From NCBI RefSeq assembly GCF_048264025.1, contig NZ_JBLXDN010000016.1, positions 27,744-91,743 on the forward strand: a stretch of 64,000 bases of DNA, written 5' to 3'. Every line of letters begins with the position of its first letter. The first letter of the stretch is position 1. The position numbers and the translations under genes are program-made. A model generated the notes under the pieces. That model made no database searches and had not been told where the DNA came from. It worked only from the letters and a program-made list of their open reading frames with translations. Origin of the DNA: Nitrincola sp048264025 (GTDB lineage Bacteria > Pseudomonadota > Gammaproteobacteria > Pseudomonadales > Balneatricaceae). Positions 43,532-52,084 of this stretch are shown here, one piece after another.

Positions 43532-46141
43532 ATGTCAGACCTGAACTCACTCAACACAGACATGCAGCAACGCCTGAAGGCTTATCTGCAACAGCGTATC
43601 CAAGGTGGCCAGTCATTAGCCGGATATGATGAATTGCTGAATGCTGATCAACGCATTCGCGCGCACTGGCAGCCAGTACTGGACGAGCTTTCCAAGTTTG
43701 ACCGCGAAGGTCTGCGCAGCCGCTGTGATGAGGCGCAGAACTTACTGCATGAAAACGGGGTGACCTTCAACACCTATGAAGATGAACCCGGACAACTGCG
43801 CTCCTGGCAACTGGATAGTCTTCCCTATGTCATCAGCACTGAAACCTGGGATCATCTTGAGCGCGGCCTGATGCAGCGTTCAAGACTACTGGAAGCCATC
43901 GCACAGGATCTTTACGGCCCACGCACCTTGATCACCACCGGGCTACTCCCCCCTGAACTGATCCATAGTTTTCCTAGCTACTTGTTACCGGCTGTGAATG
44001 CAACAGGCAGCCAGGCGCGTCCCATGCTGATTTTTCATGGCACCGACCTGATTCGAAATGCCGAAGGCGAATGGCTGGTGCTGTGTGACTGGACACAATC
44101 ACCCTCCGGTGCTGGATATGCACTGGAGAATCGCATCACCCTCGCGCGCGCACTTCCCAGCTTATACCGGGAAGCTCCGCTGAAGCGTCTGGCGGGCTTT
44201 TTACAGGCACAACACCGAGCCTTGGCGTCACTATGCACCACGCAACGCGAACAACCCAATATCGTACTCTTATCACCTGGCCCTGGCAGCCCCGGCTACT
44301 TTGAACATGCCTGGCTAGCCAACTACATGAATTTTTCCTTAGTTGAGGGCGCCGATCTGGTTGTCAGGGATGGACATGTGTCTATGCGTACCCTGGGTGG
44401 ATTACGCCAGGTGGATGTGATTGTCCGACAAATAAATGACCCCTGGTGCGACCCGCTGGAACTGCGCGGTGACTCTTTGCTAGGAGTCCCTGGTCTGATG
44501 CAGGCCGCTCGTGATGGTGATGTTGAAATAGCCAATGCATTGGGTACCGGCATCCTGGAACATCCCGCACTGGCCGCCTATATGGATGAAATCTGCCAGC
44601 GTTTACTGGGCGAATCGCTGATATTACAAAATCGGCCAACCCTCTGGGCGGGTGATGCCGCGCATTTATCCAGGATACTCACATCACCACAGCAGTGGCT
44701 TTACCGTGACATTACCGAGCCAGCCAAACTCATTCGCACGGATAAACTCTCAGCCGGTGCTCTGGCTCAACTGCTACAAACCATCCAGACTAACCCTCAC
44801 CGTTATGTGGCCCAAGCCAAACTGCAAGCGGCCACCTCTCCCGTATACAACACCCGTTCTGATCAATTCGAAGCGCACAACATCAATTTGCGTTTCTTCA
44901 GTCTGATTGAACCTGACCACCTATTTTCCTCCCCTGACAAACGGCTCTATCGCATCATGCCGGGTGGACTGGCCTGGTTAGGAGAACCTGGTACTCTGCT
45001 GATGGAAAGTCACATGGTCAAGGATATCTGGGTCATGGCTCCAGTACCTCAACCCCATATCAGCATGCTGCGACAAGCCAATGGCCCGATTGTCGTTACC
45101 CGCGATGGTAACGATTTGCCCTGCAGGGTCGCTGACAGCCTGTTCTGGATGGGGCGTTACGGCGAACGTCTGGACATACGTTCACGATTGCTACGTGAAA
45201 CACTCGGTCGTTTCCTGCAAGAAGACCAAACGGCGGAAGATTCCGGACTTCTGCCCGACCTGTTCACCGCATTGGAAGTAGAGCTGTCTGAAGATCCAGA
45301 CACGCCAGTAAACCAGACAGAACCTGATCCACTGCCTGGCTACAAACACACCTATCTGAACTATCGCAATCGATTGCTGGAGTTGTTTGAAGAACATCAC
45401 ACCGATGGCATGCCCTGGCTGTTCAGTCACTTTCTGCGCAACTGCAGGGCCGTCAGGGACCATTTGGGTGATGATGCCTGGCGCACAGTTAATGGACTGC
45501 GCCAGCGCTTTAATGATATGCCACGCACGCAAGGCATTATCGTAGGACAGCGGCAGCTGGAAGGCGTAGTAACTGACCTGGCGGCTTTTTTTGGGCTATG
45601 CAATGAGACCATGCCACATCACTATGGCTGGCGATTCCTGGATATTGGCCGCTTTATAGAACGGGTACTCTGCACCCTGGAACTCCTTAAACTGGCACTG
45701 CTAAGTGCACGGCAACCGGGCATTCCCTTATGTGAAGTGGTGCTAGCTACTACCGACAACTTCACCGTATACAGGCGCCGTTACCGTTCACAACTGCATC
45801 CGTCTGCCATTCTGGACCTGCTGCTGTTTGACGAAACCAATCCACGCTCAGTAGGCTATATGCTCAAGCGCCTGGAACGACAGATCCAGCGTTTACCCCA
45901 ACCCGGTTCCACGCCTTACCGTAATCAAGAAACACGACTGGTAATCCAGGCCACCAGCGCACTACACTTAGTCGATATTGATCAGCTTAGTGATGTTGAG
46001 AACAGCGAAGCCTCTCGAGCGGCACTCGAATCACTACTGGATAGCCTGATTGCGCCACTGTCAGAACTGACCAATGCTATTTCACACAGTCATTTCAGTC
46101 ATGTTGAGGCGCCTATTCAGCTAGTGACGATGCAATCTTAG
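43532..46141 (+). CDS. ATP-grasp (degenerate)-alpha-E fusion protein
   Basis: An 869-residue fusion of the two leftward genes' families: a circularly permuted ATP-grasp region (1-~510) and an alpha-E region (about 533-860, ADSLFWMGRYGERLDIRSRLLRE). Alignment by eye with the separate ATP-grasp (38387-39844) is good around GLRQVDVIVRQINDPW and SLLGVPGLMQAARDG. The nucleotide-binding lysine/Gly-rich segment KPANESGGYG is replaced by about LYRDITEPAK (390-399), NSSQGGGSKD by MESHMVKD (491-498), and HIDLRPF by NINLRFF. The ligase half therefore probably cannot bind ATP in the usual way and may be structural or regulatory. It lies between two transglutaminase genes. Confidence 0.9.
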   Translation: MSDLNSLNTDMQQRLKAYLQQRIQGGQSLAGYDELLNADQRIRAHWQPVLDELSKFDREGLRSRCDEAQNLLHENGVTFNTYEDEPGQLRSWQLDSLPYVISTETWDHLERGLMQRSRLLEAIAQDLYGPRTLITTGLLPPELIHSFPSYLLPAVNATGSQARPMLIFHGTDLIRNAEGEWLVLCDWTQSPSGAGYALENRITLARALPSLYREAPLKRLAGFLQAQHRALASLCTTQREQPNIVLLSPGPGSPGYFEHAWLANYMNFSLVEGADLVVRDGHVSMRTLGGLRQVDVIVRQINDPWCDPLELRGDSLLGVPGLMQAARDGDVEIANALGTGILEHPALAAYMDEICQRLLGESLILQNRPTLWAGDAAHLSRILTSPQQWLYRDITEPAKLIRTDKLSAGALAQLLQTIQTNPHRYVAQAKLQAATSPVYNTRSDQFEAHNINLRFFSLIEPDHLFSSPDKRLYRIMPGGLAWLGEPGTLLMESHMVKDIWVMAPVPQPHISMLRQANGPIVVTRDGNDLPCRVADSLFWMGRYGERLDIRSRLLRETLGRFLQEDQTAEDSGLLPDLFTALEVELSEDPDTPVNQTEPDPLPGYKHTYLNYRNRLLELFEEHHTDGMPWLFSHFLRNCRAVRDHLGDDAWRTVNGLRQRFNDMPRTQGIIVGQRQLEGVVTDLAAFFGLCNETMPHHYGWRFLDIGRFIERVLCTLELLKLALLSARQPGIPLCEVVLATTDNFTVYRRRYRSQLHPSAILDLLLFDETNPRSVGYMLKRLERQIQRLPQPGSTPYRNQETRLVIQATSALHLVDIDQLSDVENSEASRAALESLLDSLIAPLSELTNAISHSHFSHVEAPIQLVTMQS

Positions 46142-46183
46142 GTTTACTATAATCATAACTACGATTTTCTGGCCACCGCCCCT

Positions 46184-47101
46184 ATGAAATATCAATTACG
46201 CCATACCACCCGGTATGACTATACCAACGATGTAACGCTGAGCCACAACGAAGCGCGTATATTACCCCGTGACCTGCCTTGGCAAAAGGTAACTGATACT
46301 CGTCTGTACATCAGTCCACAACCGATCAGAATCAGGGAGCGCCTGGACTTTTTCGGCAACCGTGTCAGCTACTTCACTATTCAGGAACTCCACTCCAGCC
46401 TGGAGGTAACGCTGACCAGCCAGATCACCACGCTGCCGCGTCAACTCCCTCCAGTGGATACGGCCGCCATGTCTTGGACTGATGCGATACAAGCATTACG
46501 CTCAGCCGACAGCAACGCAGCCAGAAAGCTGCTGATGCCAGATGCTCGCTTAATGATGCTGGATTCGGACTTTGTCCGCTGCCATGAGCTGCTTGCCGAC
46601 TATGCCCGACAAGCATTTACCCCTGGGGCATCCCTGGTAGATGCTGTCTATGCTTTTAACCAACAGATCTTCACTGAGTTCACCTATGACCCTGAACATA
46701 CCACCATCGCCACACCAGTGTTGGAGGTACTTGAAAGCCGCCGTGGGGTCTGCCAGGATTTTGCTCATCTGGCGATTGCCTGCCTGAGATCACTGGGTCT
46801 GCCTGCTCGCTATGTCAGCGGCTATATGGAAACACTCCCGGCACCCGGACAACCCAAACTGCAAGGCGCCGATGCCACGCATGCCTGGCTGGCGGTAGGC
46901 GTTCCCGGCTGGGGTTGGCTGGAAATAGATCCAACTAATGGAACCCTGGCAGATGAACGCTATATCACCCTGGCCTGGGGACGTGACTTTGCCGATGTAA
47001 CCCCTCTGAAAGGAGTGATGAGTGGTGGTGGTAAACATCAGCTTTCCGTCGCTGTTGATGTTACGCCACTAACCGACAAACACCTGATGGAGCTCTTCTG
47101 A
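46184..47101 (+). CDS. Transglutaminase-like peptidase
   Basis: A 305-residue protein: bacterial transglutaminase N-terminal domain (RHTTRYDYTNDVTLSHNEAR) plus papain-like core with C190 (GVCQDFAHLAIACLRSLGLP), H233 (DATHAWLAVGVPG) and D249 (EIDPTNGTL), so the triad is complete. There is no signal peptide. Aravind and colleagues predicted that such enzymes cleave or transfer peptide/isopeptide bonds made by the neighbouring ATP-grasp ligases. It is the last gene of the rightward operon, 42 bases after the fusion gene. Confidence 0.92.
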   Translation: MKYQLRHTTRYDYTNDVTLSHNEARILPRDLPWQKVTDTRLYISPQPIRIRERLDFFGNRVSYFTIQELHSSLEVTLTSQITTLPRQLPPVDTAAMSWTDAIQALRSADSNAARKLLMPDARLMMLDSDFVRCHELLADYARQAFTPGASLVDAVYAFNQQIFTEFTYDPEHTTIATPVLEVLESRRGVCQDFAHLAIACLRSLGLPARYVSGYMETLPAPGQPKLQGADATHAWLAVGVPGWGWLEIDPTNGTLADERYITLAWGRDFADVTPLKGVMSGGGKHQLSVAVDVTPLTDKHLMELF

Positions 47102-47155
47102 GTAGCTACGAAAGCCATCAAAATGGATTATCGATTCATCTGAACAGCTAAAAAA

Positions 47156-49267
47156 TCAGGCCGGTAGATCGGTCTGATTATGACGATTCAATGATCGCCA
47201 GTGCATATTTTCATCGGAGAGAATGTGCGTCAAGGTACCCAGCAATTCACGCAACTCTTGAGTTTGCTGCCACTGTCGCTGTGCACTGACAGGTTCATGC
47301 TCGGCTGCGCGCTGACGAAAATCATCACAGGCCTCACTGAGCACACTAAGCTTTCCCCATACCTGACCCGCCAGGGACGACATACGCACCACTTCATTGT
47401 GGTTAAGAATACCGTGTATCGCCGCCCCCCAGGCTGGAAAAAAAGCCGTGAAAATTAGGATCCAGGAAATTTTTACGAAAAAATGTAGCGTAACGGCAAG
47501 AAAAGTAATGAAAAACAATCCAAATGCCAAACGGTGCAGATAACGATGATCACGGTGGAGGTTATGATGACTAAGGGCAAAGTAATGCCGATGCTCATCC
47601 AGCACCTGGCGCAGGTAGTCAATCATCGCTGGATTATGTTGCGTCAGGTGATAGCGTGGTGCCGCTTCACGGTTTAGCGGTAATCCCTCAGCAACCAGCG
47701 TACGTTGAAGCAGCCAGTTTTCAGCACTCGTGAGCTGCGCCTGCCTGTGCTTGCCTGCTGGACTCCAAATCGGCTGCAAAAAAGCTTGTGGTAATACTAA
47801 CAGTGGGTAACCAATGCGTAGATAGCGCAGTTGCTCTGCTAAATAGCGATAACTCATCCAGTGGCCATGCCAATCTCGGAAACGTGCTTGTAGTACATGG
47901 CCGACGATAAAACGCAGTAGAACGAATTCAAACACGGCCCAAACCATTAGTAACCCAGGCAGATTGGCAGGCCAGATGCTTAAGGCACCCGCAACGGCAC
48001 AAAACACGGCAAAAGCGGCCGCATAATAAATCATCCAGATGCCATCACGGTGCCGTCGCCCGAAGACACTGGCTTGTTGCTCAGCCCAATTGAACATCGC
48101 AGCCAAGTCAGGCTCTTTGATGGGATTATTGATTGCAACACGCGGTATCACCTTATGATAGCCAGCCATCGCGCCAGGAGGGCTTAGCGATGCTTTCAAA
48201 TCAGTCAGATTTAGACGTGCAATTGCGGAACAAAACAGATGTAACCGACTGATCAGACGCTCACGCAAACTGATGCCATGTGGCTCCTGAGTCAACAAGT
48301 CAAGCAAGCGGGATTCCTGAGATCGCTCTGGCGGACTGAGCATCACCAGCAACCATAGATAGGCTCCGGACAACCAGCGGGATAACGATACAGGCTTAGG
48401 ATGGCGCCCCAAAGTGAACAGGTAGGCCAACCAATGATAGAGATAAATCAATACAGGTTGCTGCTGCTTGATCTGTTGCAGTCGCTTGTTCTCGACTGAC
48501 TGGCTGTTCATGGCTGGCATAAACGGCACCAGTAATAACTGCATCCAACCCTGTAGCGCATTACTGAGCAACGCTTCATTTTCAACTGGAGAAAAAAAAC
48601 GCAGCAGTAATTCAGTATCGCAACTTAGGGTTTGCAGCTCCAGCAGGCGAGCTTCAGTCAGTGACGCTTGACGACTCAACATCAGCACGGGTCGGCCCTG
48701 CTGCGACTCCGGACTGATCAGCACAACCGGTTTGCGCCTTAACAAAGCAGAACGGATAACCCTTGCCGTACCACTGGCAATCAACATCGGTTCCTGCTTA
48801 TCCCAGACAGCAACGAGCAGATCAGCAAAACTCAGTGCCAGATCATCGCGCAGGGAGTAATCATCCTGCGACAAGGGTTGATCCGGTATCGGTGAGTGCA
48901 TCCCCAACACAACTGTTGGCTCGGCAGATGAGGCCGCTGTATTTTGTCTGTCAGTGGGCGTGATACGCTGCAGTGAATAACCACAAGTACTGGCCTGTAG
49001 TGCGGCCATGCTATCAATACCCGAGGCTTCGCCCGTCAGCAATCGATAGCTGAAAGGCTCTTGAGCATACACCTCTGCACCTTCATGGAAGGCCTGCTCA
49101 GCGACTGAACGTATGGATAGTAGTGTACGTTGCAAACTCGACTGCAACTGCTCAGCATTCAAAGCACCAGACTCAGACGTAAACCAGTTTCGCTCCAGGC
49201 GTTGTTGGCGATGGCCTGCCACCAACACACTGAATACCGGGCGCGGACTGGGGATCGTCTGTATCAT
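47156..49267 (-). CDS. SLOG-like / paired-transmembrane (SLATT/DUF4231-like) protein
   Basis: A 703-residue membrane protein not in any family I can name with certainty. The N-terminal ~190 residues look like a SLOG-type Rossmann domain: an opening strand and loop FSVLVAGHRQQR (12-23), a Gly-Asp motif LLTGEASGIDSMAALQA (76-92), then FADLLVAVWDKQE (147-159) and ASGTARVIRSALLRRKPVVLI (164-184). The C-terminal half has two pairs of helices (about 410-430/434-457 and 580-598/600-620) flanking HWMSYRYLAEQLRYLRIG (469-486), with FFPAWGAAIHGILNHNEVVRMS after the last helix, as in SLATT/DUF4231-like proteins. By analogy the soluble domain may bind a nucleotide ligand that acts on the membrane part. 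It converges on the transglutaminase operon and looks monocistronic. Confidence 0.75.
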   Translation of the reverse strand: MIQTIPSPRPVFSVLVAGHRQQRLERNWFTSESGALNAEQLQSSLQRTLLSIRSVAEQAFHEGAEVYAQEPFSYRLLTGEASGIDSMAALQASTCGYSLQRITPTDRQNTAASSAEPTVVLGMHSPIPDQPLSQDDYSLRDDLALSFADLLVAVWDKQEPMLIASGTARVIRSALLRRKPVVLISPESQQGRPVLMLSRQASLTEARLLELQTLSCDTELLLRFFSPVENEALLSNALQGWMQLLLVPFMPAMNSQSVENKRLQQIKQQQPVLIYLYHWLAYLFTLGRHPKPVSLSRWLSGAYLWLLVMLSPPERSQESRLLDLLTQEPHGISLRERLISRLHLFCSAIARLNLTDLKASLSPPGAMAGYHKVIPRVAINNPIKEPDLAAMFNWAEQQASVFGRRHRDGIWMIYYAAAFAVFCAVAGALSIWPANLPGLLMVWAVFEFVLLRFIVGHVLQARFRDWHGHWMSYRYLAEQLRYLRIGYPLLVLPQAFLQPIWSPAGKHRQAQLTSAENWLLQRTLVAEGLPLNREAAPRYHLTQHNPAMIDYLRQVLDEHRHYFALSHHNLHRDHRYLHRLAFGLFFITFLAVTLHFFVKISWILIFTAFFPAWGAAIHGILNHNEVVRMSSLAGQVWGKLSVLSEACDDFRQRAAEHEPVSAQRQWQQTQELRELLGTLTHILSDENMHWRSLNRHNQTDLPA

Positions 49268-49326
49268 GTAACCTTCACATCAGTGTCCGGAGAAATATTG
49301 GATAAGAGCCAAAGGCTCCCTGACGT

Positions 49327-49755
49327 TCAGCGTGTTAAGCGTTTAAAAAAATCTGGCATGTCATAACCGGCCTGCTGCAGCGCAGCTACCAGCTGTTCAC
49401 CAGCCAGGCTGTACCGCTGGCTTAGAGCCCAGAGCATGCCACAACGTGCTCCGGAGCGACAATAAGCCACGACAGGTAGGGCGGCTTGATCGAGTATACG
49501 ACCAAAATCATCACCCTGTTCATCCATAACCTGACCGGAAACCACCGGTTGATAAAACCACTGCATGCCCAGACTTTCAGCCAATGCCTGTAATTCAGCC
49601 GTACTTGGCTGTCCCGCCTCTTCCTGATCAGGACGATTGCATATCAGCGTTTTCACCCCAGCATCGGCAAGTGCCTGAACATCCTCAGCCGTCAATTGCC
49701 CAGCAGCTTTAAGTGACTCAGTCAATTGACGCATAGGCGGTAAGGGGTGGGACAT
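49327..49755 (-). CDS. TIGR01244/DUF442 sulfurtransferase or phosphatase-like protein
   Basis: A 142-residue protein of the DUF442 family (rhodanese/dual-specificity-phosphatase-like fold). The catalytic loop is AYCRSGARCG with C99 and R104; the family opening (LTESLKAAGQLTAEDVQALADAGVKTLICNRPD) is typical. Members are called TIGR01244 sulfurtransferases and often occur with sulfide or persulfide genes; substrate here is unknown. I start at ATG 49755, with GGAGG seven bases ahead; TTG at 49761 is too near that site. Confidence 0.88.
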   Translation of the reverse strand: MSHPLPPMRQLTESLKAAGQLTAEDVQALADAGVKTLICNRPDQEEAGQPSTAELQALAESLGMQWFYQPVVSGQVMDEQGDDFGRILDQAALPVVAYCRSGARCGMLWALSQRYSLAGEQLVAALQQAGYDMPDFFKRLTR

Positions 49756-49797
49756 TAACAACCTCCGGCGGAAAAATAATAATTCAATATCAATACA

Positions 49798-50403
49798 CTA
49801 TAGTTCAAGATAAGGCTCCAGGCGATCACCTAGTTCAGCCAGCCACTTTTGCAACCAGACCTGCCCAGCCGCAGCCAGCCCCTGGGCACTGACGTCTGGC
49901 AAGGCTTCAGATTGCTGCCACTGCCAACTGACTACAGGCTGCCCATCAGCGCGAAGAAGATCCGCATGAATAACGACCAGCAGGCGCTGGGATGTTTGAT
50001 CCAGATGCCACTGCTGCAAGTTGATTCTCAGGCGATGATTGCCATCAACACCCGGCTGGTCGACAAGCACATTTACGCCGTCAAGCCGGCCACTGAGATA
50101 ATCAGAAGCAATCCGCTCAATCTGTTCAGGCAGCGGCTCTGTCCAAATATGATCACGAAAAGGAGTCAGTTGATGCTGTCCAGTCTGATACCACAGCGCG
50201 CGACTACTCAAAGCCGTAGTAGCCTGAGGCATTTCCAGGATCAAGGTACCTTTTTGCGCTGACCAGACCGTCTCTGTTGCATGTTCAGTTGCGTTCACCG
50301 GCATTAGTTGTAACTGCACCGGCGCAGGACCTTTTTCCGGCAACACAGAGCAACCAGCCAATGACGCCAGTAACAACAGTAGAGTTATTTTAAGTAGTTT
50401 CAT
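49798..50403 (-). CDS. ABC-type transport auxiliary lipoprotein (PqiC/YmbA-like)
   Basis: A 201-residue lipoprotein with signal MKLLKITLLLLLASLAGC and lipidated C18. The PqiC/DUF330-like domain includes RALWYQTGQHQLTPFRDHIWTEPLPEQ. It should sit in the periplasm anchored to the outer membrane, receiving or releasing lipids for the MCE transporter coded upstream. Its ATG overlaps the MlaD-type stop by four bases. It is the last gene of the operon 53172-49798. Confidence 0.9.
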   Translation of the reverse strand: MKLLKITLLLLLASLAGCSVLPEKGPAPVQLQLMPVNATEHATETVWSAQKGTLILEMPQATTALSSRALWYQTGQHQLTPFRDHIWTEPLPEQIERIASDYLSGRLDGVNVLVDQPGVDGNHRLRINLQQWHLDQTSQRLLVVIHADLLRADGQPVVSWQWQQSEALPDVSAQGLAAAGQVWLQKWLAELGDRLEPYLEL

Positions 50404-51299
50404 TTTTGCTCTCCAGGTCCTGCAGGAATTTGTCCGGGACCTCTAATCAGTATATCGCCATCACGCACCAATGTTTCCGTCAATACCCGGGTTTCTCTCA
50501 ACACCGGCACCAATTCACGTGCCAGTACCTGACCGTCACGGGACATAGCACCCAGTTGCCGATTAGTTTCGCCCAAGGTATCAGCAAAGAGTTCACGAAA
50601 AGCCTCTAACTCATCAGGGAAAGATTGGCTCTGCTGCGCAAGTGATTCAGATAATCGGGTCATGGAACGAATCAATTCATCCCAGGCTTGGGGATCCAAC
50701 TGGCTCAACTGCTGCTCAGCCGTCTGCGACAAACTCGCGATTGAAACCATCATATCACTGAGTTGTGCACGCATATGCTCATCACTCAATTGTTTCAATT
50801 GATCGCTCAATTGATTTAGGTTTTCAGACAGCTTATTAAACCGATCCAGGGTTTCATTTAATGCCTCAGTAATTTGCAACAGTCTGGAAGACTGACTTTG
50901 AATGACGGCCGGCTCTTTATCAGAGGTCTCCAATAAAGGAGAGTCAATAACCCCGCTTCGTATCTCCACATACAGCAATCCGGTTATGCCCTGATTCTGC
51001 AGCGACGCAACGGAGCCTTCCCGTATGGGCACATCCGGATCAATGCGCAATTCAAGACGCACACGCCCCTCCTGCGCTCTATCCAGGGCTATATGTTCAA
51101 CCACACCGACAGGTACCCCCAGAAAACGCACACTGGCGCGTTCATTAAGACCTGCAACCGACTCAGAAAAATAGGTGATATACGTCTGTCTTTGAGTCTG
51201 ACGGTCATCTCGGGTCATCAAAGCCAGCATCGCAACTCCCGCCAACACTAACAGCAATACAAACGCCCCCACCAGCGTATAGTTTATGCGTGGATTCAT
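50400..51299 (-). CDS. MlaD/MCE-domain protein of lipid transport system
   Basis: A 299-residue protein with an N-terminal membrane anchor (about 8-28, YTLVGAFVLLLVLAGVAML) and one MCE domain (about 40-120, SVAGLNERASVRFLGVPVG, LQNQGITGLLYVEI). Then comes a long helical, Gln/Ser-rich region (about 140-260, LNQLSDQLKQLSDEHMR) that is probably a coiled coil or tube extension. MCE proteins form hexameric rings that carry lipids across the periplasm. The helical extension makes it resemble the PqiB/LetB-linked and Pseudomonas-type single-MCE systems rather than E. coli MlaD. Overlaps of four bases on both sides show tight operon coupling. Confidence 0.92.
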   Translation of the reverse strand: MNPRINYTLVGAFVLLLVLAGVAMLALMTRDDRQTQRQTYITYFSESVAGLNERASVRFLGVPVGVVEHIALDRAQEGRVRLELRIDPDVPIREGSVASLQNQGITGLLYVEIRSGVIDSPLLETSDKEPAVIQSQSSRLLQITEALNETLDRFNKLSENLNQLSDQLKQLSDEHMRAQLSDMMVSIASLSQTAEQQLSQLDPQAWDELIRSMTRLSESLAQQSQSFPDELEAFRELFADTLGETNRQLGAMSRDGQVLARELVPVLRETRVLTETLVRDGDILIRGPGQIPAGPGEQK

Positions 51300-52084
51300 G
51301 CTGTAGACTCCAGTTTTATCGCCGCACGCTTAGCGCGGTTGTTGGCAAAATAGGCTTTAATCACCGGATGTTCATCCTTCACCATCATTTCTATCGGCTG
51401 TTTGGCCAGCACGCGTTGATCACCCAGAAACGCCACTTGGTCGGTAACACGCCAAATGGAATCGAGGTCATGTGTAACCAAGATCAATGTCAGGTTTAGC
51501 GAGGCATGCAACTCCAGCAACATATCATCAAAAGCTGAGGCACCCGCCGGATCCAGTCCCGCCGTTGGCTCATCTAACAGTAACAAAGCAGGATCTAAAG
51601 CCAAGGCTCGTGCTACTGCAGCGCGCTTGAGCATACCACCACTCAGTGACTGCGGGTACAGATGTGCGGCCTGCTCTGGCAACCCCGTCAGGCGTAGCTT
51701 TAGCATCGCCAGTTCTTCCAGTAAAGACTGGGATAACCGTTGGTGCTCCTGCAAGGGCAAAATGATATTTTCTAATACTGTCAGACTAGAAAATAGTGCG
51801 CCCTGCTGAAACATCATGCCGATTTGCTTACGCAGTCCCGCCAATCCCTGACCGCTAAGCTGAGTCACCGGCTGGCCAAAAAGCATAATCTCTCCGGCAT
51901 CAGGCTCCCGCAACAGCGCGATTTCGCTCAGCAACACTGATTTACCCGTACCACTTCCTCCTACCAATGCCACCCGCTCACCCTGGTAGATCGTCAGATC
52001 AAGCTGATGATGGACAACATGGTCCGCAAACTGAGTAGCTATGGCCTGTAATTCAACAATTTTATTGTGCTCAAGCATAGCCAT
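51296..52084 (-). CDS. MlaF-like ABC transporter ATP-binding protein
   Basis: A 262-residue ABC ATPase with Walker A GGSGTGKS, signature LSGGMLKRAAVARAL and Walker B LLLLDEPTAGLDPAGA. It powers the MCE lipid transporter with the permease coded just before. I use ATG 52084, which overlaps the permease TAA as TAATG, and its TGA overlaps the next gene's ATG. Other in-frame starts are TTG 52090 and ATG 52078; the choice changes only a few residues. Confidence 0.93.
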   Translation of the reverse strand: MAMLEHNKIVELQAIATQFADHVVHHQLDLTIYQGERVALVGGSGTGKSVLLSEIALLREPDAGEIMLFGQPVTQLSGQGLAGLRKQIGMMFQQGALFSSLTVLENIILPLQEHQRLSQSLLEELAMLKLRLTGLPEQAAHLYPQSLSGGMLKRAAVARALALDPALLLLDEPTAGLDPAGASAFDDMLLELHASLNLTLILVTHDLDSIWRVTDQVAFLGDQRVLAKQPIEMMVKDEHPVIKAYFANNRAKRAAIKLESTA

